Source: Deltaproteobacteria bacterium
Lineage (GTDB): Bacteria > Myxococcota_A > UBA9160 > SZUA-336
Assembly (NCBI GenBank): GCA_030665705.1
Contig: DAOUZG010000133.1
Coordinates: forward strand, 1 to 5,719
DNA: 5,719 nucleotides
Direction of reading: 5' to 3'
Part shown: piece after piece, positions 1 through 5,167 of the stretch
Layout of the letters: every line of letters begins with the position of its first letter
Position numbering within the stretch: position 1 is the stretch's first letter
Translations under genes and position numbers: made by a program
Notes under the pieces: generated by a model
What the model saw: only the letters and a program-made list of their open reading frames with translations
Databases searched by the model: none
What the model was told of the DNA's origin: nothing

Positions 1-1095
1 GCGACCGCGAAACAGCTCTCGTGCCGATTGAATGTTCGCGTACTCCGTTCCAGTGACGCGAAGACCGGTTTCGATGAGAGCGCGAAAGGCTGGCCCGTAC
101 TGCTCGGCCTGGGCCGGGAAAGTTTCCCGGTGGGCGAGGGCTGCCTCGACGGCCGTGAAGGGCGTCCAGCCTTCGAGCAGTTCGCCGATGGGCGGGAGCC
201 TGATCTCGCGCGTCTCGGCCCCGAGGCCACGGAGCACGTCGGCACACGCGAGCACCACGCGGCTCACTTCGGGTGCGACATCCTCCGTGCAATACCCCTC
301 GTCGATCCCGATCCTTACCCCGCGGACCCCGAAATCGAGCGTCGCGGTGTAGTCGGGAACGGGCTCTCGTCGAGAGGTGGGGTCTCGCGGGTCGAACCCG
401 GCGATGACCTGGAGGATGGCTGCGGCATCGGCGACGCTCCGCGTGATCGGGCCCACGTGGTCGAGCGAGGCAGCGAGCGGGAGGACCCCGTACCGACTGA
501 CCCGTCCGTAGGTCGGCTTGATCCCCACCACGCCGTTGCATGCAGACGGGTAGCGGATGGAGCCCCCGGTGTCGGTCCCGAGCGAGCCGTAACAGAGCCC
601 TGCAGCGGTAGCGACCCCTGAGCCACTCGACGAAACGCCCGTCCAGCGTTCGGGGTTCCAAGGGTTGACGGGTGGGGTGACCTCGGGGTGATGGGTCGAA
701 AACGCACCCTCCGTGAGCTTGAGCTTGCCGAGGATCACCGCCCCAGCACCGAGCAGCCGCTCCACGACAGTGGCGTCGTAGTCCGGGACCCAGTCCGAGA
801 ACACCACGGTTCCGCAGGTGGTCCGCATGCCCTTGGTTGCGCAGAGATCCTTGATCCCCACCGGCACGCCGTGTAGCGGTCCACGAACGTCGCCACGGGC
901 GAGCTCTGCTTCGGCCTCCGCGGCCTGCGCCAGCGCCGATGCCGGCAGCACGGTCACGTAGCTGTGAAGCTGCGCATCCAGGCGCTCGATTCGTTCGAGG
1001 AGCCTCCGGGTAACGTCGACCGGGGAGAGCTCACGGGCCCGCAGGCGTCGGCTGAGTTCGGTGAGGGTCAAATAGGGGAGATCGGCCTCCGGCAT
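1..1095 (-). CDS. Amidase-signature family hydrolase (C-terminus cut by window edge)
   Basis: Cytoplasmic amide hydrolase of the amidase signature family; the substrate cannot be read from the sequence. Translating the minus strand from the ATG at 1095 gives 365 uninterrupted residues to the left edge, against about 450-500 for the family, so roughly the last 100 are missing. The Ser-cisSer-Lys triad is visible: Lys82 in GIKDL, the cis-serine Ser155 in the glycine/serine-rich stretch GVSSSGSG, and the nucleophile Ser179 in GTDTGGSIRYP. The 24-residue spacing between the two serines matches that in fatty acid amide hydrolase. The start is supported by a GAGGA-type ribosome site about 9 bases upstream. 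It is divergent from the acyl-CoA synthetase, with 137 bases between. GatA of the tRNA amidotransferase is a related alternative, but no gatB or gatC is in view. The family call is firm; a catabolic role beside the ligase is inference. Confidence 0.93.
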   Translation of the reverse strand, partial: MPEADLPYLTLTELSRRLRARELSPVDVTRRLLERIERLDAQLHSYVTVLPASALAQAAEAEAELARGDVRGPLHGVPVGIKDLCATKGMRTTCGTVVFSDWVPDYDATVVERLLGAGAVILGKLKLTEGAFSTHHPEVTPPVNPWNPERWTGVSSSGSGVATAAGLCYGSLGTDTGGSIRYPSACNGVVGIKPTYGRVSRYGVLPLAASLDHVGPITRSVADAAAILQVIAGFDPRDPTSRREPVPDYTATLDFGVRGVRIGIDEGYCTEDVAPEVSRVVLACADVLRGLGAETREIRLPPIGELLEGWTPFTAVEAALAHRETFPAQAEQYGPAFRALIETGLRVTGTEYANIQSARELFRGR

Positions 1096-1139
1096 CTGCT
1101 GCTTCCTCTTCCACCCCCGATCTAACCACGAGCCCGTCT

Positions 1140-1167
1140 TTGCTACAAGCAGTCCCGCTGTTATAGG
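1140..1167 (+). promoter_or_regulatory. Candidate sigma-70-type promoter for the acyl-CoA synthetase
   Basis: A -35-like TTGCTA (1140-1145) lies 16 bases before a -10-like TATAGG (1162-1167). Each matches four of six consensus bases. This would start transcription near 1174, about 60 bases before the ligase start codon. The location in the divergent intergenic region fits. The same A/T-rich spot read on the minus strand gives TATAAC, a possible -10 for the amidase, but I see no good -35 for it. The prediction is by eye and only suggestive. Confidence 0.33.
1143..1166. promoter_or_regulatory. Imperfect inverted repeat, possible operator
   Basis: The left arm CTACAAGCAG (1143-1152) pairs with the right arm CTGTTATAG (1158-1166) across a five-base centre. 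Eight base pairs form, with one mismatch and one bulged G. It lies between and over the candidate -35 and -10 elements in the only divergent intergenic region of the window, where a dimeric repressor could control both the amidase and the ligase. No regulator gene is in view, so this role is inference. Confidence 0.28.
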
Positions 1168-1217
1168 ATGGGCCGACTCCGGTACAGAGGGGCCGGATAC
1201 CGGGTGACCCGAAGACC

Positions 1218-1225
1218 AGGAGGAG
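1218..1225 (+). promoter_or_regulatory. Strong ribosome binding site of the acyl-CoA synthetase
   Basis: AGGAGGAG ends 7 bases before the ATG at 1233. AGGAGG itself is 9 bases away. It is a near-perfect anti-16S match and fixes the ligase start. Confidence 0.8.
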
Positions 1226-1232
1226 TTTCCCC

Positions 1233-2936
1233 ATGAGCATCTCGATCGAGCAGGCTCACCAAGCGCTGACGGCACCGGGTAGCCCGCTCGAGATCGAGGA
1301 GCGGCAGATCCGCGGCGTCAAGATGAGAGTCTGGAAGAACACGCCGCCCTCTCTCCGTTCGCTCCTGGAGCTCTCCCGTGGCCACGGCGATCGACCCTTC
1401 CTCGTGTACCAGGATGAACGGCTCTCCTTCGAGGAGCACTACCGGGCGGCGGCCGCTCTCGCGGGCGTCCTCATCGAGAGGTACGGAATTGAGAAGGGGG
1501 ACCGGGTCGCGATCGCGATGCGCAACCTGCCGGAATGGTCGATCGCGTTTTGGGCCTCCGCCGTCGTCGGAGCGATTGTCGTCCCGCTCAACGCCTGGTG
1601 GACCGGTCCGGAGCTCGAGTACGGCCTCTCCGATTCGGGAGCCCGTCTGGTCCTCGTGGACGGCGAGCGGATGAGACGACTCACTCCCCATATCGGCAAC
1701 CTCGATCTTCGGGCTGCCATCGTCGCACGGCCCACGGGGACCTTACCTTCGTTCGCAGAGTCCTTTGGAGAGGTCCTGGGCACACCACCTGTCGACGCGA
1801 CCCTTCCAGACGTGCCGCTCGAACCCGAGGATGACGCGACGATCTTCTACACGTCGGGAACGTCCGGCCAGCCGAAGGGTGCGCTCGGAACGCACCGGAA
1901 CATCTGCGGAAATGTCTTGAACCTCGCCTTCGCGCGCGCGCGCGCGGCCCTGCGCAGCGGCGAGGATCCCACGCAGTCCGGAACCGAAGAGACGCAGAGT
2001 GGGTCGCTGATGTCGGTTCCCTTCTTCCACGCCACGGGGTGTCACTCCATTCTCGTCGCGAACCTCCTCGCGGGGAACAAGCTCGTGCTGATGTACAGGT
2101 GGGATCCGGAACACGCTCTCGAGCTGATCGAGCGCGAGCGCCTCACACAGTTCGGGGGAGTACCGGCCATGGTGTGGCAGGTGCTCAAGTCACCCAACTT
2201 CGAGAAGCACGACCTTTCCACGGTTCGGGGCATCGCCTACGGCGGTGCTCCCGCAGCCCCCGAGCTCGTCGCCCGCATCAAGGAGGCGTTCCCCGACGTC
2301 ACTCCCGGCAACGGCTACGGACTCACGGAGACTTCGTCCGTGGCCACCTATAACGGGGCGCAGGACTACGAGCGGAAGCCAGACAGCGTCGGAGTTCCGG
2401 TGGGTGTGTGCGAGGTGCGGATCGTCGACGTGACGGGTAACGACCTGCCTCCAGGAGAAATCGGAGAGCTCTGGATCAAGGGGCCGCACGTGGTGAAGGG
2501 CTACTGGAACAACCCGGAAGCGATGGCCGCGTCGTTCACAGACGGCTGGTTTCACTCCGGGGACCTGGCCCGCATCGATGAAGAGGGATTCGTCTACATC
2601 GTCGATCGCCTCAAGGACATGTTGATCCGCGGCGGGGAGAACGTGTACTGCGTGGAGGTCGAGGACGTGCTCTACAGCCATCCGGCCGTCATGGACGCTG
2701 CGGTGATCGGGCTTCCTCACCCGGACCTGGGCGAGGAGGTGGGCGCGGTTGTGCAGATTAGTCCGGGCGCCGTCGTGTCGGAGGACGAGCTCAAACAGCA
2801 CGTCGCATCGCGGCTCGCCGTTTTCAAGGTTCCCGTCCGGGTCGATCTTCGCGACGAGCCGCTACCCCGAAACGCGACCGGCAAGATCATGAAGCGGCAG
2901 CTCAGGGAGGAGCTCGCCGGAGCGGGGAGCGGATAG
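1233..2936 (+). CDS. Acyl-CoA synthetase (AMP-forming), class I adenylate-forming enzyme
   Basis: Cytoplasmic enzyme that activates a carboxylic acid with ATP to an acyl-adenylate and then transfers it to coenzyme A. The 567 residues are the usual length for fatty-acid or aryl-CoA ligases. The core motifs occur in order: phosphate-binding loop YTSGTSGQPKG (206-216), PFFHATG (263-269), NGYGLTET (360-367), WFHSGDLA with Asp444 (439-446), the hinge region DRLKD with Arg459 (458-462), RGGENVY (466-472), and the C-terminal catalytic Lys551 in RNATGKIMK. All key residues are present, so the enzyme should be active. A polar loop at about 234-256, including RARARA and two copies of TQSG, lies between the phosphate loop and the PFFHATG motif and looks longer than usual. 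The start is fixed by a strong ribosome site. The divergent amidase and the crotonase further downstream suggest acid catabolism; chain length or aromatic preference cannot be told. Confidence 0.95.
   Translation: MSISIEQAHQALTAPGSPLEIEERQIRGVKMRVWKNTPPSLRSLLELSRGHGDRPFLVYQDERLSFEEHYRAAAALAGVLIERYGIEKGDRVAIAMRNLPEWSIAFWASAVVGAIVVPLNAWWTGPELEYGLSDSGARLVLVDGERMRRLTPHIGNLDLRAAIVARPTGTLPSFAESFGEVLGTPPVDATLPDVPLEPEDDATIFYTSGTSGQPKGALGTHRNICGNVLNLAFARARAALRSGEDPTQSGTEETQSGSLMSVPFFHATGCHSILVANLLAGNKLVLMYRWDPEHALELIERERLTQFGGVPAMVWQVLKSPNFEKHDLSTVRGIAYGGAPAAPELVARIKEAFPDVTPGNGYGLTETSSVATYNGAQDYERKPDSVGVPVGVCEVRIVDVTGNDLPPGEIGELWIKGPHVVKGYWNNPEAMAASFTDGWFHSGDLARIDEEGFVYIVDRLKDMLIRGGENVYCVEVEDVLYSHPAVMDAAVIGLPHPDLGEEVGAVVQISPGAVVSEDELKQHVASRLAVFKVPVRVDLRDEPLPRNATGKIMKRQLREELAGAGSG
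1931..1946. repeat. (CG)8 alternating dinucleotide run
   Basis: Sixteen bases of perfect CG alternation lie inside the ligase gene and encode the Ala-Arg repeats at residues 234-238. Such tracts can adopt Z-DNA and are prone to slippage. The reading frame is intact here. Confidence 0.9.
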
Positions 2937-3054
2937 GTTCCTCGCTCCGCTCGCCCGGATCGCCTCGTATTCTCTCCCTCAGCCGCTACCGTTCACGCAC
3001 AGCGCTGGGTCGAGGTGCCCGCGGTGGCAAGGAGCGTGTGTAAGGAGGACGACG
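2937..3054. other. Intergenic region between the ligase and the lipoprotein genes
   Basis: These 118 bases separate two plus-strand genes. A short GC inverted repeat (GGAGCG at 2926-2931 with CGCTCC at 2943-2948) straddles the ligase stop but has no T-run, so I do not call a terminator. No convincing promoter is visible. The only clear signal is the ribosome site of the next gene. Confidence 0.6.
3042..3048 (+). promoter_or_regulatory. Ribosome binding site deciding the lipoprotein start
   Basis: AAGGAGG lies 6 bases before the ATG at 3055. This favours that codon over the second ATG nine bases later and supports the small open frame as a real gene. Confidence 0.75.
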
Positions 3055-3339
3055 ATGAAGGGGATGGCTTCTCTAAGCTTGGCTCTCATGCTGGCGATCT
3101 CAGCGGTCGGGTGCGCTGGGCTAACCGGACACTCTCGCCGAGTTCCAGCCTTCGTCAGCGTCGGGAATGGCTACGATACGTACATCGGCTATGAGCAGGT
3201 TTCGCTCGTACCAGTCGAGATCGGCAAGCACGGATGGTTCAGGGCCCGTTACATCACCGACAGCGGCGAGGGAGTGGCTTGGTTCAACGCCAACTCCCTT
3301 CAGCTCCTGGAGTGGAATCCCCATATTATCCTGGACTAG
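3055..3339 (+). CDS. Small predicted lipoprotein of unknown function
   Basis: A 94-residue protein with a bacterial lipoprotein signal: Met-Lys start, hydrophobic stretch at about 5-18, and lipobox AVGC with Cys20 as the lipidated residue. Position -3 is Ala rather than the commoner Leu, which is tolerated. The mature part is about 75 residues, rich in Tyr, Trp, Gly and Val, and alternates in a way that suggests a compact beta-strand domain (for example GYDTYIGYEQVSLVPVEI and WFRARYIT). I do not recognise a family. It would sit on the periplasmic face of a membrane or under the outer membrane. A strong ribosome site supports the start. It lies 118 bases after the ligase on the same strand, and its stop overlaps the stop of the convergent 187-residue gene. 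A link to the ligase is not shown. Confidence 0.78.
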   Translation: MKGMASLSLALMLAISAVGCAGLTGHSRRVPAFVSVGNGYDTYIGYEQVSLVPVEIGKHGWFRARYITDSGEGVAWFNANSLQLLEWNPHIILD

Positions 3340-3899
3340 GCTCGAGGCGGAACCGCCATCTTCATTTGCCGCTGTGAAAAGCGGAGGAACCGAAGGGCCG
3401 GACCGAAGGAGTGCAGGAGTCCGCGTTCCGGCACGCGCACGTGGAACCCGAACCGGAGCGCCTCGAGGAGCGGGACGCGGAGGATGCCGCGAGCCACCGG
3501 TTGCTCGTACCCCTCCTCTAACAGATCGACGTAGAGGGTCGTGAGTTCCCGAAACGTCGGTCGGTGGCCGAGGCGCTTCTCTCCACGCAACTCGAAGCGC
3601 CTTTCGCCCCGCTCGAAGCTGAGCTGATAGATGTGTGCACGTCCGCCTTCTCGTGCTACGAAGACCCGTACCTCACTGTTCCGGAGCGGTAGCCCGCGTG
3701 CCAGCGGAGCCCAGTCGACCTCGCCCTCGAGCCGCGCGCGGTGTTCCGGATCGGCCTCGAAGGCGTCGAGATCCTCGATCGTCGCCTTCGCCCGAAAGGC
3801 GAAGGCACCCCCGCTCTGTCGTCCGGCCTGGAAGCCGTTGGTGGCGCTCTGCCCGGGCCCGACGAATCCCTTCAGAACCTCGCGGAACTCAAGCCTCAT
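3336..3899 (-). CDS. 187-residue protein resembling a GMC/cholesterol-oxidase-associated domain
   Basis: A soluble protein with no signal peptide or membrane segment. The pattern of IEDLDAFEADPEHRARLEGEV (residues 41-61), then a run of strands with YQLSFERGERRFELRGEK, then ELTTLYVDLLEEG (118-130) and ARGILRVPL (136-144), resembles from memory a domain found fused to or beside GMC-type oxidoreductases, including cholesterol-oxidase-like proteins. In that domain I recall a similar DxDxFxxDPxHxAxxxG motif, a TTTLY motif and a GILxI motif. Its own activity is unknown to me, and the assignment is inference. Its ribosome site GGAGGAG (3909-3915) directly abuts the stop of the crotonase gene, so the two are very likely one operon with coupled translation. 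Its stop overlaps that of the convergent lipoprotein gene. A substrate-binding or accessory role in lipid or steroid breakdown is possible. Confidence 0.8.
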   Translation of the reverse strand: MRLEFREVLKGFVGPGQSATNGFQAGRQSGGAFAFRAKATIEDLDAFEADPEHRARLEGEVDWAPLARGLPLRNSEVRVFVAREGGRAHIYQLSFERGERRFELRGEKRLGHRPTFRELTTLYVDLLEEGYEQPVARGILRVPLLEALRFGFHVRVPERGLLHSFGPALRFLRFSQRQMKMAVPPRA

Positions 3900-3908
3900 G
3901 AAGCGATT

Positions 3909-3915
3909 CTCCTCC
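3909..3915 (-). promoter_or_regulatory. Ribosome binding site abutting the upstream stop codon
   Basis: On the minus strand the crotonase TAG (3918-3916) is followed at once by GGAGGAG and then, after 9 bases, by the ATG at 3899. This arrangement is typical of translational coupling in an operon and fixes the start of the 187-residue protein. Confidence 0.75.
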
Positions 3916-4569
3916 CTAGCCTTCGAACAGGGAAGGTTGGTTTGCGAGGAACGTCTTCTTGACCGTCTCCGTCATTCCGTTGGGAAGGGTCGCGATCTCC
4001 CGCGCGACTCCCGTAGCGACATCCATGAGTTCTTCCGGGTCGACCACGCGGTTCACGAATCCGATCGCGAGCGCCTCCTGCGGCTCGTATCGGCGGCCGG
4101 TCAGACACATTTCGCGGGCCGGGCCGGTGCCGATGATGGACCGCATCAGATCGTAGATCGCGGGGGCACCGAAACGCACCTGGGGTTGTCCGAAGACGGC
4201 CGTCGTGGCCGCGATCCGAAAGTCACAGAGCGCTGCGAGGTCGCAGCCTCCGCCGAGTGCGGGGCCGTTGACTGCAGCGATGAGCGGTTTGCTAAATGTG
4301 TACACGCGTCGGTGATACGCCATCGATTCGGCGAAAATCTCGGCCATGTCTCCGGCGAAGAGCTCCGAGCGATCGAACCCCGCACAGAACGCCGGAGCCG
4401 CCCCGGTCAGGATTGCGACCCGGACCGCATCGCTCTTCTCCAGCTCATCGAGCCGCCGGGTGAGCTCGTTGCGAAGTGCGCGCGAGAGTGCATTGCGCTT
4501 CTCCGGGCGGTTCAGCGTCAGGATCTCGACTCCTTCTTCCTGTCGCATACTGAGCAGCAAATCTGACAT
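3916..4569 (-). CDS. Enoyl-CoA hydratase/isomerase (crotonase) family protein, non-canonical active site
   Basis: A cytoplasmic crotonase-fold protein acting on an acyl-CoA thioester. I chose the ATG at 4569 (217 residues) because GGGAG lies 8 bases before it; an in-frame ATG at 4629 would add 20 polar residues with a badly placed ribosome site. Family landmarks are NRPEKRNALS (20-29), the oxyanion-hole segments FCAGFD (61-66) and GPALGGG (102-108), and FGQPQVRFG (126-134). The two glutamates that act in classical enoyl-CoA hydratase, in GGGCE and GQPE, are Asp110 and Gln130 here, so ordinary hydration is unlikely. Isomerase, decarboxylase, thioesterase or another crotonase chemistry is possible. 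It ends about 40 residues earlier than the usual 255-265, losing part of the C-terminal helical region. It is first in an apparent two-gene operon with the 187-residue protein. The fold call is firm; the reaction is open. Confidence 0.9.
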   Translation of the reverse strand: MSDLLLSMRQEEGVEILTLNRPEKRNALSRALRNELTRRLDELEKSDAVRVAILTGAAPAFCAGFDRSELFAGDMAEIFAESMAYHRRVYTFSKPLIAAVNGPALGGGCDLAALCDFRIAATTAVFGQPQVRFGAPAIYDLMRSIIGTGPAREMCLTGRRYEPQEALAIGFVNRVVDPEELMDVATGVAREIATLPNGMTETVKKTFLANQPSLFEG

Positions 4570-4742
4570 GCGTTCTTCTCCCTGCTGGGTAACCGCTGCC
4601 GAGCGGCGGTCGCCGCGCTGATCATCCACCTAGCGTACCACTAGTCCAGGGAGAGCCGCACCGATTCTGGATGAGCCGATTCAGGGCTCCTTGAAGGTAG
4701 CGGGGTGGTTCAGCGGTGAGCGAACGATCCCGTAGATGGGGC
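4570..4742. other. Intergenic region upstream of the crotonase gene
   Basis: These 173 bases lie between the PilZ stop and the crotonase start and should hold the crotonase promoter, but no good -35/-10 pair stands out on the minus strand. It contains a GC-rich imperfect hairpin just upstream of the crotonase ribosome site (about 4604-4620), and two CTAG tetramers (4630-4633, 4641-4644) flanking a GTAC (4635-4638). No terminator with a T-run is visible after the PilZ gene. Confidence 0.55.
4578..4582 (-). promoter_or_regulatory. Ribosome binding site deciding the crotonase start
   Basis: GGGAG on the minus strand, 8 bases before the ATG at 4569. The alternative ATG at 4629 has AGGTGG directly touching it with no spacer, so the inner start is preferred. 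Confidence 0.65.
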
Positions 4743-5147
4743 CTATAGCGAGTCGTCCGTCTTGCGGGGAGGCGGGATCGGGAGGAAGGGCTCGGTCGCG
4801 TCGTCCTCCGTTCTGGATCCGGTGAGCGAGTGCAAGAGCCTCCTCAGACGGGTGTCCAAGGACGTGAAGCGCACGGCAAAACCAGTCTCCGTCTCGCGTA
4901 CGACCTCGGCCCACACCTCGACCGGGAGGCAATCCGTTCGCGGCGTGAAGCTCAGCCGAATCCGCTCCCCGGGCTTGAGTCGAGCGGAAACCTGGTCGAT
5001 CCGTGCTCCGCTCGCCGAGAAATCGTGCAGGGTGCCCCAGCCCTCCATCTCCTCCGTCTGGAAGGAGGCGCGGCTCTGGAGCCGGAGCCGAGGGGCGACT
5101 CGTCTCTCCGGTCCTGAGTACGACGGGTCGTGCTTCCCGCTTCCCAT
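4743..5147 (-). CDS. PilZ-domain protein (cyclic-di-GMP receptor)
   Basis: A 134-residue, single-domain PilZ protein, a cytoplasmic receptor that binds the second messenger cyclic-di-GMP and acts on a partner such as a motility, exopolysaccharide or transcription component. Both binding motifs are intact: RxxxR as Arg16-Arg20 in ERRVAPR, and D-x-S-x-x-G as Asp42, Ser44 and Gly47 in DFSASGARI. They are followed by beta strands ending in VWAEVVRETETGFAVRFTSL, the usual PilZ barrel. The C-terminal 30 residues are polar and proline-rich and probably disordered. The start has GGGAG 8 bases upstream. The gene begins only 20 bases after the integrase stop on the same strand, so it could be read from the integrase promoter. 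No diguanylate cyclase or target is in view, so the controlled process is unknown. Confidence 0.92.
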   Translation of the reverse strand: MGSGKHDPSYSGPERRVAPRLRLQSRASFQTEEMEGWGTLHDFSASGARIDQVSARLKPGERIRLSFTPRTDCLPVEVWAEVVRETETGFAVRFTSLDTRLRRLLHSLTGSRTEDDATEPFLPIPPPRKTDDSL

Positions 5148-5167
5148 TCAAAGGTCTCCCCGTCGGC

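Noticed and set aside
28..876. Long open frames on the plus strand and in another minus frame over the left end
   Set aside because: They lie across the amidase gene, whose own frame carries clear family motifs; they are antisense or out-of-frame shadows common in GC-rich DNA.
1161..1783. Minus-strand open frames opposite the ligase 5' end
   Set aside because: They lack recognisable motifs and overlap a gene with all the ANL-superfamily motifs.
2919..2952. GC inverted repeat at the ligase stop as a terminator
   Set aside because: The stem is only 6-7 pairs and no T-run follows, so it does not meet the usual pattern of an intrinsic terminator.
3631..4566. A 311-codon plus-strand frame across the crotonase pair
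   Set aside because: It covers the antisense of two genes with good start signals and, in one case, strong family motifs; its translation shows no family features.
4570..4629. Longer crotonase start at 4629
   Set aside because: It adds 20 polar residues absent from the family, and its would-be ribosome site touches the ATG, whereas the ATG at 4569 has a well-spaced GGGAG.
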